Source: Chrysemys picta bellii (lineage: Eukaryota; Chordata; Testudines; Emydidae). From it: a stretch of DNA of 64,000 nucleotides. Below the pieces are notes generated by a model. That model was not told the DNA's origin, made no database searches, and was given only the letters and a program-made list of their open reading frames with translations. The position numbers and the translations under genes were made by a program. The DNA is taken from NCBI RefSeq assembly GCF_011386835.1, contig NC_088794.1, positions 70,008,434 through 70,072,433 on the forward strand, given 5' to 3'. Positions 47,881-59,440 of the stretch are shown in pieces. Every line of letters begins with the position of its first letter. Position 1 is the first letter of the stretch.

Positions 47881-48751
47881 AAAGGACTCCAGTTACAGGT
47901 AAGTAACCTTCATATATAGAACACCACACAATTTTCCCTCTAAGATTAGAGACAAACTTCAACCATTCTGGCTATAGCCCTGTTCAGGGCTCATTAAGTA
48001 AGGGTTGTCCAGAGAATAAGGAATACTAATCAGTTGAAGGTATGGGGCTAGGATACAGACCCTCCAGATTCCTATTCCTTAGCTCCTAGAGACAGAGGGA
48101 TCATTATGGTGGGGGGAAAGAGTATGAGCAGAAAGAGAAGTTCCTTCAGTCAGATTTTGAATTTCCTAAAACATCTGTGACTGATTTGGAGATCTTCTGT
48201 GATTTAAGCGTTAAACTATGTAAGTAAGTTAGCTACAAATGCGTGACCAGCATGTCATTCCTTAGGTTATGTGCCTCATGAGTTTAATAAAAACCGCTGG
48301 TCAAACCTGTTACACCATTTTTAGATGCTCATAACTCAGTCAAATCAAAACCAATTTCCTTCAGAACAAGGCCATGCACTGCTCCTCAATAAGGATTATT
48401 CTATGCCAAACTGCTATTTTCAAACTTAAGTTGCTTTGGCAAAAGTGCTGCTCAAAAGAAAGTCACAACTTTTTTCTTAGAATGAGGAAGTATTTTTTCA
48501 TCCGCCTCACATGAACAAAGATTGAATCATTTTGCTCAAATTACCAAATATCCACCTCCTCCAAAAAATAAACTAATACTTAAGAATCATCCTTGGGTAG
48601 ACACCAGGCACAGAAAATTTCAGCACAAATGGTAACTGTTTCACAAAGTCATGTCCTTGTGAAAATAATGCTTTATTGTGGAAACAATTTTGCCACCCTA
48701 ACAATAGCAATCACTGCTATTCTCACTGTAATAAAACAAATGGAACATTTA

Positions 48752-48861
48752 GGCCTTGATCCCACAAATATTTATGTAGCTGCATAAATTTACTAATGTG
48801 AGTAGTGCCATTGACTTAAATGGAACTACTCATACACATACGTAATTGCAGGATCAGGGCC
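48752..48861. mobile_element. Harbinger-type MITE with TTA target duplication
   Basis: GGCCTTGATCCCACAAAT at the left is an inverted match to the right end (read inverted, GGCCCTGATCCTGCAATT). TTA flanks both sides (48749-48751, 48862-48864), the TWA target typical of PIF/Harbinger. The 110-bp interior is itself palindromic (AGTAGTGCCATTGAC...). Confidence 0.7.
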
Positions 48862-48864
48862 TTA

Positions 48865-49195
48865 GAATGAAGTTCTGCTTTCCTGAATTTATTAAATTGC
48901 CAGGGTTTTCATATCCCCAAATTTAATTGTTAAAAAAATATATTACAACATCATTATCAATGGCACGTCCTTATCATTTCTGCTTATGTCGAACAGGATT
49001 TCACATAAATATTCATAGGAAAATCTCTTTCTGTTGCTCCTTTTTGAATCCGCGCTTGATGGTTTGGAGTGTGATTTCCAGCACTGTTCAATGTCAAGGG
49101 CAATGCCGTTCTTTCTGAACAAACCCTCATGTCTATCTGCAGAAATGCAGTTGTTGCCTAGTGCTTAGGTTTTTTTTCAAAGATAGATGGTCCTA

Positions 49196-49226
<31 letters not shown>

Positions 49227-50129
49227 GGTGTATAGAAAAAGATTATATATGTGTGTATTTTTATATATATGTATACGTGTGTGTGTGTACATACACACAC
49301 ACATAATATATATATATATAATGAAGATCTATATTAAAAGCAGATAAAATAATTTCAGAAGCCAAAAAGTATTAAATTAGTGACACTATTATACTGATTG
49401 ACATTTCATTATCTAAATGCCCAACATGCGTTTTGCTTTTGGATAATTAGTTGTCAGTTTCCAAAACCAATTACATTTTAAATGTTACCACAGTTGTTCT
49501 AAGGGAAACTTCAGCCTTTTATCTTGTGGCTGAATTAGTATTCAGATCGAAGTAAGGACCTGAGCAAAATACATTGTGCTCAGAGGGATATGCACTGGTA
49601 AACAAAGGCAGTAGGCATGGACAGTGTTAATGTTTCTTGGACAAAGGAAAGATAAACAAGGTTTTTAGAATTAAGTTAGCACATGCTACCATGATGACTA
49701 CAAAGTGATTCTTCCAATCAGATTACTTTGCTTAACCTTGTACTACAGTGACAAACGGTTAGTTTATTTTATTTGTCTGTGATTTTAATTCCTCATTGAT
49801 GGATGCAGCTGTGTTTCAGTTCCAACAAACTGGTACTAATACCTGGTTTGAATGTTCAGAAAAAACAAAAACAAAAATGGTTTAGATCATTTGGTTTCAG
49901 CTTTGGCTTTGGGGATTAGATTTATAAAACTCTTCCATTTTATTGTTCTTCTCTCTTCATTTCCAGTGACCTCACTCTTCAACACAAGTTTATGTGTAAC
50001 GAGCATCTGAAAGGTGAGAGCTGTCGGATTTCACAAGGAGAGTTTAAAAACTATTGTATTAATATGTAGAGAGGAAAATAGTACTTTCCACTGTACACAA
50101 TGTTTTGTAGATGTAGCTAGCACATAGTG
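48865..50129. other. No gene; contains a compound microsatellite
   Basis: Short frames only; the (GT)n/(TA)n block is listed separately. Confidence 0.4.
49196..49322. repeat. Compound (GT)n-(GTGG)n-(TA)n-(AC)n microsatellite
   Basis: GT dinucleotides run into GTGGGTGGGTGGGTG. An AT-rich spacer follows, then ACGTGTGTGTGTGTACATACACACACACA (an inverted GT/AC pair around GTACATAC), then a TA run. Confidence 0.9.
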
Positions 50130-50862
50130 GTCACAGTTCAGAGCATCTGTACCTGTATTCCCTCTTCCTCTCCAGCAAGGGCACCAACTCTGGACTTGTG
50201 CCTCCCAGCCATCACCTCTCTTGGGCAAAGATGCGTGTCTCTCCCCCTCCTGACTGAGGTATTTCCAGGCTGCATAGTTCTTTGCCTATGCTATTATTCC
50301 CAACAAACCAGACTGCCTAAATGGGCCAGCATCTGTCCTTTGTTTTCTCTTTGAAATCTATGAACAACATAACTGCCCACAGTTAAGACACTACACAGCT
50401 CTTTCTAAGCAACCACATTTATTCTTAAGATTAAAGCATTACAGAACAAAAACATATTAAAAACAATAAAATAACCCACACGCATGCTAATAAGCTTACC
50501 AGAGATCACCCCAACTCCAACAAGGGGCGCTAGCTAGTGGAAGTCATTCCAATCCTTCTGCAAGGATTACCCCCACTCTGCCTGCGAAGAGAGGCAGCTA
50601 GCAGGAGGGTTTCAGACAGAGTAGATTCAGACTTTGTGCTTGGAGGTAGCAGGACTTGGTGAGTGATGTGTTTCGGCAACTCTATGGCTTGTTTGGTTGA
50701 CTGTTTTTGTTGTTGTTGTTATTGTTGTTGTTCTCTATGTATGGGCTGCATAGTGGGGCCTTACTAAAGGAGGGTGCCTTGCTAAAGTTTCCAAGGCTCC
50801 AACCCTCAGAGCTTTGATCAACCCAGCTGTTTGAAGTCTCTGAGTAGTTAATCACTTACTGG
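50130..50862 (-). mobile_element. LTR-like repeat, left part (split by CR1)
   Basis: C-rich sequence (TCCAGCAAGGGCACCAACTC, CCCTCCTGACTGAGG) is followed by CCACATTTATTCTTAAGA, which on the minus strand is an AATAAA, and by A-rich sequence. It resembles a high-copy turtle LTR-type repeat and appears to continue at 52734 on the far side of the CR1. A TTGTTGTTGTTATTGTTG tract lies at about 50709-50731. No protein is encoded. Family and ends are uncertain. Confidence 0.35.
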
Positions 50863-52733
50863 TGGTGAGGGGCGTGGCTGAGCTGACCTAATCAAGGAAG
50901 GCTTGGAATAAAAAGTCACCAGCTAAGCAAACTTGAGATCCACAAACAGAAGCTGCTGACAGGAGAGTTTCAGAGGGAATTGAGAGGGGGCGTGTGAGAG
51001 GCTTTCCTTCCAGTTTCAGCAAAATGTGTGACAACAAGATGGACATTGATAGAACAGTGGTGTTGACCTGCAACGGATGTGCCATGTTTTCATTCCTGTC
51101 TGAAGCCAGAAGGGATTTCCTCTGCATAAAGTGGAAGTCACAGAATGACCAAACACACCTCGCACCAAGTTAGTGGTTGTGCTGGAGGAAAAGATTCATG
51201 GATTGGAGGGGTATGCAGACATGCTACTTAAAATCAGGGAAGTTGAGATGTTCCTAGATAGCCAGGTTCAAGAAATACCAGTACCCCAAATTCAAGGAAG
51301 AATGAAGCTGACCACCAAGGAATTGGAGGAAGTAAGATAGGAGGCCTCGAACAATAGGGAAGTTCCAGAAGACTGGAAGAAAGCTAATGTGCCAATTCTG
51401 AAAAATGTAAATGGGATGACCTGGCTAATTATAGACCTGTCAGCCTGATATCAATCCTGAGCAAGATAATAGAACGGCTAATAAGGGACTCGATTAATAA
51501 AGAACTAAAGGAAGGTAATATAATTAATGCAAATCAACATGCGTTTATGCGTGTTAATAAGTTTACAAGAGGTCACCCCAAACTAACTTGATATCTTTTT
51601 CTTTTATGAGATTACAAGTTTGGTTGATAAAGGTTATAGTGCTAATGTAATATACTTAGACTTCTGTAAGGTGTTTGACTATGTACTGCACAACATTTTG
51701 ATTAACAAACTAGAATGATATAAAATTAACATGGCACATATTAAGTGGAATAAAAATTAGCTAACAAGTCTCAAAAATGTAACTGTAAATGGGGAGTAGT
51801 CATCAAGCGCAGGTGTTTCCAGTGGGGTCCCACAAGGATCAGTTCTTAACCTTATGATAGTTAACATTTTTATCAATAAACTGGAAGAAATCATAAAATC
51901 ATCACTGATAAAGTTTGCAGATAACACAAAAATTGGGGGAAAGATAAATAATGAAGAAGACAGGTCACTGATTTAGAGGGATCTGGATCGCTTGGTAAAC
52001 AAGCAAAGAATATCCATTTTCATGTAAATCTAGGAACTAACATATTCACAGAATAGGGGCCTTTATCCTGGGAAGCAGTGACTCTGAAAAATATTTTGGG
52101 GTCATGATAGATAATCAGCTGTGCAAGAGCTTCCAGAGTGACAGTGTGGACAAAAGGGCTAGTGTGATCCTTAGATGCTTAAACAGAGGAATCTCAAGTA
52201 GGACTAGAGAAATTATTTTACCTTTCTCTTTGGCGCTGGTGTGACCACTGCTGGAATACTGTGTCCAGTTGTAGGTCCCACAATTCAAGAAGGATGCTGA
52301 TAAATTGCAGAGGGTTCAGAGAAGAGCCATGAGAAGGATTAAAGGTTTAAAAACATGCCTTAGGGAAAGAGACTCAAGGAGAAGGTTAAGGGGTGGCTTG
52401 ATTACATTTTATAAGTCTCTACATGGGAACAAATATATAGTAATGATCTCTTCAATCTAGCAGAGAAAGATATAACACAATCCAATGGGTAGAAGTGGAA
52501 GCTAGACAAATTCAGACTGGAAGTAAGGTGTAAATTTTTGACACACAACAATTAACCATTGGAACAATTTATCAAGGGTGGAGTCTCTATTTTTAAATCA
52601 AGATTGGATGTTTTTCTAAAAGCTCTGCTCTGCGAATTATTTGGGGGAAGTTCTATGGCTGTGCTATACAGGAAGACAGACTAAATGATCACAATGGTCC
52701 CTTGTGACCTTGGAATGTATGAATCTTGGACAG
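50863..52733 (+). mobile_element. CR1 LINE with large internal deletion
   Basis: The 5' part carries an ORF1-like segment: LTCNGCAMFSFLSEARRDFLCIK (51066-51134; a Cys-x2-Cys start), then a coiled-coil-like stretch (LEEKIHGLEGYADMLLKIRE). It breaks at about 51340 and jumps directly into late ORF2: EVPEDWKKANV, NYRPVSLISILSKI and [18 protein letters not shown]. Continuing further are FADNTKIG and a C-terminal region. The end is a typical CR1 3' terminus (AAATGATCACAATGGTCCCT ... GAATGTATGAATCT). About 3 kb that would hold the rest of ORF1, the endonuclease and early RT is gone. Many stops. The 5' boundary is estimated from where LTR-like sequence stops. Confidence 0.7.
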
Positions 52734-53045
52734 AAGGTTCTGTCCATTTGCTGGATCAGGAAGAAGGCCTTGAGTCAGTTTAAACTCAGGCTATTTATCC
52801 AAAAGTCCTCCATTTGCCTGTTGGTCTCTGGAGAATCCAATTTGAACCAGTACTTACAAGTCCCTCCAGTCACTCTGGAGGTGTTACAACCTGAGTGAAT
52901 TTGCCTAACCATCCCTCACTGTTCTTAGCTCCTGGAGGGCTGTGGTCCCTGAATTATATGCAATCCTGGCCCACAAAGATACTTAAATTTAATGCAGTAA
53001 GATCTCCCACAGATATTTCAGGAAATTGCCATATCTCTCACAATA
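52734..53045 (-). mobile_element. LTR-like repeat, right part (split by CR1)
   Basis: CAGAAGGTTCTGTCCATTTG, GGCTATTTATCCAAAAG (a TATA-like ATAAATAG on the minus strand), CCAGTCACTCTGGAGGTG and CTCCTGGAGGGCTGTGG. I read this as the continuation of the repeat at 50130-50862 beyond the CR1, mainly because both halves resemble one high-copy repeat. The single sequence alone cannot prove it. Confidence 0.3.
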
Positions 53046-54810
53046 GCATGCGAGTCCAAATCAAAGCATCCTAGCTATGGACCCTGTTATAATTGCATGA
53101 ATGTTCTTGAGAAATTACTCGTAATAGCTTTTGGAAAGGCACAAAGATGAATCATCACCACAGGTTGTGTATTCAAATGCTTTCCTTCTGCACAGAAGTA
53201 ACTAAATCACCACTGCCCCCTGAGGAGTAGTCAGTCCACTGATAGAGTCTGCTAATAAATGAGCACACAGTGCTCAAACAAGCAGAGTTTCTCTGTACAG
53301 GAAAAGAGTTTGAACAGTAAAAGCTTCTGCACAAGCAAGACACAGCTTTCAGTCTAATGTCTTGCTTACAGTACCAAACATGCATGTCACTTAATAACAG
53401 TAATTAAAAATTATACAGATCTTTTCATCTGCTGCTATAAGATAAACTGCTATACAAACTTCACTCCAATGTGTTTTTATGTACTGGGCTCATATCACTT
53501 TTCATTGAACTGCAGCCCTGCCTTTAAACAGTATACAATAGCACTACAGGACAGAAAATGGAAGATATGCAATTGAAATTCTTTCATTTATTACTCAGTA
53601 GGAGATTAGGCAGGACACTGGGACTAATGCTCTTACTCACAGGAAAAAATGCTATGGGACTTTTAATAACCACAGTGGTCAGGACTTTGGGTTTACATCT
53701 CATCCTAAAGATGGACACCCTAGCATCTCATTACCCCTTAATGCTATTGATTCACTACTGATTCGTCATGGCCAATTTTTTTGGTTGCACCTGGACTTTC
53801 CTGTGAGGTCTCATCTCTACGGCCGCAATCCTGCAATTGGAGCTACTTGGGCAGACCCGTGAGCTCATTGAGAATTTCACTTAGTTCAGCAAGACTGTAT
53901 GCAAGGATTGTATAGAAGAATTGTGACTTCATGATGGCAGAAGCTAATTTTCTTATCTTATGACATTTGACAATAAAAGGAGTCTGAGGTGATATGGAAG
54001 CAAGCAAACATTTAACGGTCACTATTTATAGTTCCTATCAGCAAATGATGACTCTAGCTATATTCCCACTTTATAAATGACTTATGTAATTGGGTTAAAG
54101 AAGTCTCACACAACCCTAGCTGGTCAATTACCTCTTAAATTATGTATGCTTTCTTGATTAGAAAACATTATTTTTTTCCCTACATAAAGCTAGTAGTCCC
54201 TAGTCCTAAATATGCACTTAGTATATTTTAAATTATTGCTTGTATCTGTACACAGAAGCAAAATGGAATGAAGATTTTCCTATTAAGAGTCTGTTTCTGG
54301 ATTAAAAAACCACCTTTATTTCTCCATGTGTAAAAGAACTCTGAATTATGGATGGATGAATCAATGGGTGCATAATTCTAGGATGAGAAGCATCTGAGAG
54401 GCAAATGTGTTGACACAGAAATCTGCATATTTATTAAAAGAGCTACAACAACACTGAATGGCTGTTTTAAATTTAATGTTATCCTGGGGCTCAATTATTT
54501 GTGACTCTACTCATGTTACCTAGTGCTACTAAACTTTCCAACAAGAATGTGTAATTGCCTAAGAAAATGGATTTGTATATGAATCCAGTAGTTACACATC
54601 ACGTACATAAAGCTTCATTTAAAAATTAGTGAACATATAATATAACAAAAATGCTAGTAATTTTAAAAATTGATTTCACACACAATAAAGTTACCCATGT
54701 AATATATACACATCTTAAGAGGTTTCCATATTATTTCCAGGCATGCTTACCTATTCCAATGAAAAAGTCCTTCAAAATGTACAGAGGACAGGACCCAAAT
54801 TAATACTATA
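53046..54810. other. No recognisable feature
   Basis: Short frames (70 codons or fewer), AT-rich, no element ends. Confidence 0.4.
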
Positions 54811-54813
54811 TAT

Positions 54814-54902
54814 GTAGCCAGATTCTGAGCTGCTGTAAATTGGCATAGCTCCATTGACTTCAGTGTATCTATACTGATTTACACCAGCTACACATCTGGC
54901 CC
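54814..54902. mobile_element. 89-bp GGCC-ended MITE
   Basis: The left end GTAGCCAGATTCTGAGCTG...TGTAAAT is an inverted match to the right end (ATTTACACCAGCTACACATCTGGCCC). TAT flanks both sides (54811-54813, 54903-54905), a 3-bp duplication. The centre is AGCTCCATTGACTTCAGTG. Confidence 0.65.
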
Positions 54903-54905
54903 TAT

Positions 54906-56154
54906 AGCTCAATCTAGTAATTAAGGCACTTATTCAGGGAAGCACTGAAACAAATATTTAAGTTTGTCCCTGTTCAGCACAGTATTTAAGCATATGCGTA
55001 AATTCTGTCCTGAATAGGGACGTTTTCTGGAATCAAGACATAAAACAGCCAGAGATAAGCCAATATCCGGAAACAAGCTGACAAACCCCATATATACACT
55101 TAAAAATCACTCTTATTAAACAACAAAAGTTAATTCCAAGATTTTTCCATTATTTCCCGTCATATTTATACCTTTGAACTGGCAACCAATCTATTTCCAA
55201 ACCACCTGAAGAAATATCACTTATTTTACTTTATTTTCTTTTGCACTTTCAGTAAAATATACCAGTTGAGCAGAATTATAACAAATATGTGAATTATTGT
55301 AAGAAGCTAAACAGTAGGAGGGATAGGGAAGCTTGTAAATTGCATTGTGCAATTGAGGTTCTGCAAATTAAATAAAATGTCATCTACGACTACATGCAGA
55401 CTGTTTGCTACCTGAAAACAAGTGTTTCATGCCACAAAACTTATTATAATCAAAACTATAATTGCTCTTCTACTTGTAAAATGGTAGAAAAGGCACAGGA
55501 TAGAGTTGGAGACAGATTATGTTGTCTTTGCTTTCCTGGGAAAGAGACAACATGTTAAGGAAGCATGCAACATCTGTTGTCTACTCTAGTCCCCTTAATC
55601 CGATCCCAAACATATTCAGATACTGTTCTTCACCCTTCAATCACAGATCAGGCATATATGGATTTTTCACCACCCAATTTGGGTTCAAATCTATCAACAT
55701 TATGCCTAATGTATGCTTTTGTTCAGGGTCACCCAGATATATCCTCTGTCGCTCACTCTGTCAAACACCACATGCATCAGCACATGCCATCTGAGAAAGT
55801 TTTATTCATGATCAGCTTTCTCAGAAACACATTATATTTCATTCTTTTTTTCCTCATCCATCTCCTTCTCCACTTCCTTCATACCTTTGGGAGAAAAGGG
55901 GCATTAATTCTGGAACCAGGGGCAAGAGAATACCGGTTCTTTTGATAGTCATTTTAATGATGTTAATATGCATGAACTATGCAATACCATAGGAATGAAG
56001 TCTACAGTAATCTACCATTATCCTTCAGCCGTGGGATGTTACACTTCTGTATTAATGTTCTATGGAAAATACAAGAGCAAATGCAATTAATTACCCTTAT
56101 CAGTCATACTGTTCTTGCTTAACTTTATTTAAATTCGTATATTACTTATATTAT
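54906..56154. other. No recognisable feature
   Basis: The 91- and 126-codon overlapping plus frames at 55519-55945 are in different registers and show no domain. No repeat ends. Confidence 0.35.
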
Positions 56155-56225
56155 GGATGAAATCCTGGCCTCATTATAGTCAATGGGAGTTTGGCTACTT
56201 AATTCCATAGGGCCAGGATTTCACC
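56155..56225. mobile_element. 71-bp palindromic MITE
   Basis: GGATGAAATCCTGGCC at the left and GGCCAGGATTTCACC at the right are inverted copies with one indel, around a short centre. The next 100 bp (56227-56325) hold a second, weaker palindrome (GGTAACTCCATTAAC...CAGTTAGACC), perhaps another MITE end to end. Confidence 0.6.
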
Positions 56226-56326
56226 TTATAAGGTCAAACTCTCTTCAGTTTTACTCTAGGGTAACTCCATTAACTTGAAAGCAGTTATTCTGATTTACAT
56301 CAGTGTAAATGAAAGGACAGTTAGAC

Positions 56327-57849
56327 CTATGTACATATTGCAAATTTTTTTTTTTAAAGAACCAAGGTAAAGAGAACAGCGCAGCTCCATAAAGATTTAA
56401 CTTCTTTTAAAGCAACCATACTATAAGTGAGTAAGCTAAAAAGACATAATAAGGGTTAACACACACTAACACTGAATTGGGGATGTGCTACCATACAAGA
56501 TCTAATTGTGTTCTGTGGAGGTCCAGTTGATCCCTGTGCAGAGGGCCAGTACAAGGACTATATAGTGCTTAGATTCAACATAAGCCCTAAATATATCCTT
56601 AAATGAGACTCCAGTGGTATGTAATGAGCACGCCTTGTTCTTACACTCTGCACAGGGGTGAGTTTCACATCCCAAGGGAATGACATATGCCAGCAATGTA
56701 GAAGAATCTTTGTGGCTCCTTGGTACTTATCAAAGATGCTGTAACGAATTGGACAACCTAGGGTGTTAGTCAAAAAAATAAGAAGAGATAAGTTCCTTTT
56801 TTTGAACTGCTACTGACATAAAACTGATTAGAAGGACACTGTGGGAAGAAGTACAGTCCACTGGGCTCTGTGAATGTAGGCCTTTACACACACACATGGA
56901 GCCACATTAACATCAAAACATTTGCACCTTTGCCATGCTCTAACAATTTCAAATTTGATCTGAAATCTCTTGCTTTCTTTAAGGTTTAGATCGGTTATTG
57001 GGATTCGGTTTTTTACCCAGTTCATATTAGTGCTTTTAATGCTAGAGCTGAAAAGCTACTAAATTAATTAGAAATATTTTGATAGACAAATATTGTTCCT
57101 TTGACTAATTTCCTCTTTCTCATTCCTTACATTTGCTGCAGGCTTCCTCACTGCTTGCTGAGTGGATGATTAGCTCAGTCGAGTGAGACCACAACTTCCC
57201 CCTGGGAACTAAGCAGTTTTATGATGTCCTTTGCTCCAGTGACCTGAAGGCTGTGATGCTAAGTCTACCCTTGAACTTACTTATTCCCCGCTGGCTACCA
57301 TACCTTCAGATTAGATCTCTATGTGCTTCCTTTCTTTCTAGTTGTAAAACCACAAAGGCAGCTTTCAAGTCGCTGTATCAAATAGAAGAGATAGTAAACT
57401 AAGACAGAATACATACATTTCCTAGACATACATGACCTAGACACACCTGTTCTTGATGGAAAAAGAATGAAGATGAAACTTCCTCTTTTTTATTTTTAAT
57501 TTTAGTTAACTTGTCACAGAATCTGTCATACAGTTGAACTCAACATAGCCTAGTGAGTGGTAGCCATTATAAATTTGCCAGTTGCCTTAGATAACTTAGA
57601 TTTTCAATTAGGTAATCTCAGTATTTGGTAGAGCTAATCAACATTTTTCAAATAGGACATTTTTCATCAAAACTGGATTTTGTTTGTTTGTTTTGTTTTG
57701 ACAAAATTGAAAAGAAAAATAAAGAAATACATAGTTCTTTTGGGAGGATTTTGGTTTCTCATTTTTCCCTGCATATCTTTTTTTTTTTCATTTCCCCCTT
57801 CCCCCTTTTTCAGTAAGCAAAATGGTATTTTCTTTATTCATGGTATTTC
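56327..57849. other. No recognisable feature
   Basis: Short frames on both strands and poly-T tracts (for example 56347-56356 and 57779-57788) without repeat structure. Confidence 0.35.
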
Positions 57850-58570
57850 CTGGGGTCCTGTGAGGAGGGCACAATTCACCACTGTGGTAACTCCTGCTGG
57901 GTGTGGGAAGATGCTCCCCACCGGGTCTACAGTTGTCACAGCCCCATCCCTCTGGGCAGTCTCTGACCCAGCCTGGCTCTCAGGCATTCCTTTTTTATCC
58001 CACCTTCTCCAAAGGGGGCAGTGCCTTTTTATACGGCTCTCTTCATGGCACCAGAAGCAAGCCCTTTGCCTCCCCTTGGCCATGGGCCTCCCATTGTCCT
58101 TTCCTTCCTCAGCCCCTTCCCCTGGGCTAGCTTCGGCCCTGCAACTAAGAGGGCACTCCTCCTCAGGTGTCCCAGTTGCCCACAGGTTCAATATGCCCAT
58201 CTCCTCCCTGTTCTCCTCACAGGAGGGACTCTCTTGGGCTCTCACCCCTTAACAGTCTCTGGGAGTGGCTTCTGTCCCCCACCCCAGTAGGAGAACTCTC
58301 TCTTCCAGTGTCCATGTTGCCCACAGGCATAACATTCACTTGACCCAGCCCGTGGCTCCAGTACCTGGCTTCCTCTCTCGCTCTCTACGGCCTCTATAGA
58401 CCTCCCCTTGCAGCGACTTGAATAGGTACAGCTGCTGCTCTGCTAGTCGGGTCATATAGGCCTGCAGGTACTCCTGTACCTCCCATTGTCTCTTTTGGGT
58501 TGTGAGCACCTGCAGCAGCAGGGCCTGAAGCCACCCTTGCTGCTTGTCAGCCTCTTTTTGCAGGGGCACT
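57850..58570 (-). pseudogene. Decayed gypsy-type gag with zinc-knuckle relics
   Basis: On the minus strand a 77-codon frame (58569-58336) encodes a Gln/Leu-rich helical segment (KQQGWLQALLLQVLTTQKRQ...). This resembles the N-terminal region of Gmr1-like gypsy gag proteins, the lineage related to SCAN domains. Downstream are zinc-knuckle relics: ECYACGQHGHWKRE near 58300 (C-x2-C-x4-H, last Cys lost), a CGQLGHLRR-like piece near 58170 in another frame, and CFWCHEESRIKRHCP near 58060 (C-x2-C-x4-R-x4-C, His changed to Arg). The capsid/SCAN-like segment between them seems deleted. Pol and LTRs are not evident. The lineage name is inference. Confidence 0.4.
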
Positions 58571-59230
58571 GACTTTGGAGTTCAGTCCGGGAAGAACCCT
58601 CTGCAAAGAAGGCCTCTGCATACCCCAACTCCATTATCCCCACCTTTACTATCTCTCAAATCTCTGAGATTGGCAATCAGTCCTCTATCCTCCCCTTATA
58701 TCAGGACTGACTGTGTGCCCATATTCTCCACCATGTGTGACAGGGCACAACTCATCACCGTAGCGCCTCCTGCTGCCTTCTCCTTCTCTGGTACCTCTTC
58801 CTCCCACACTAGCTTCCAACAGCTTCTGTTGCCCTCAAACTCATACTGGAGGACTGTGCCTCTAGCTAGTCATATCATCATGTCAAAATCTCAGCTTTCA
58901 TTTAAAACCAAGTAAGTTTCTATCACTCCTGATTGCAACAAAAAGGTTGAAAATGTGACTCAAGTGTAACTGATGGAGAAACACCTCCCTGAAGAGGGAC
59001 TTTGTGGTAGGTAAAGAGTGCAGTGGGATTCACCTACTCTCCCAAGCAGATATACCCCCAATGGATCTGTACTGCAGGGGCCCTTGCTGACACCCATGAA
59101 GGTCCTCGGGGGAGGAGTGCTTCCTGCAGCCATTCTGGCATTCTGGAGGAGGAAAAGGGCCTCATGCTGTTGCCCCTGCCTCTCTGTGAGGGGAGGCAAG
59201 CACCCAACCCTACTCTACCTAGACGTTCAA
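58571..59230. other. No gene recognised
   Basis: C-rich sequence next to the gag remnant. CACCGTAGCGCCTCCTGCTG near 58756 is similar to CACTGTGGTAACTCCTGCTG near 57880. That could mark repeated element ends around the gag piece, but it is too short to call. Confidence 0.35.
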
Positions 59231-59440
59231 TGGTATGTCTACACTGCAGCATTATAGCCAGGGATAGCATGGGCATCAGCTTGGACTAGCTGCCTGAGTA
59301 CATACCAAGGGGGTCCAAACAGGGTTGTAGTCAGGCAAGTAGCATGATCTACCACCCGTGCTACCCTTGCGACATTGCTGTTCTTAGTTCACTAGCTCGA
59401 GTCATGCTAGTGTGTGTCTGTCTACCTAAGCAGAGTTACC
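59231..59440. mobile_element. Harbinger-type MITE, right end decayed
   Basis: It begins TGGTATGTCTACACTGCAGC, sharing GTATGTCTACACT with the large Harbinger element. The right side ends near GTGTGTCTGTCTACC, a poor inverted partner. The interior is GC-richer than the flanks and carries no real frame. Confidence 0.45.

Noticed and set aside
55519..55945. Overlapping 91- and 126-codon frames as an exon
   Set aside because: Two different registers over the same DNA, no domain, and no convincing splice sites.
57838..58252. 190-codon plus-strand Pro/Ser-rich frame
   Set aside because: Antisense shadow of the gag remnant. The minus-strand zinc-knuckle pattern is the better explanation.
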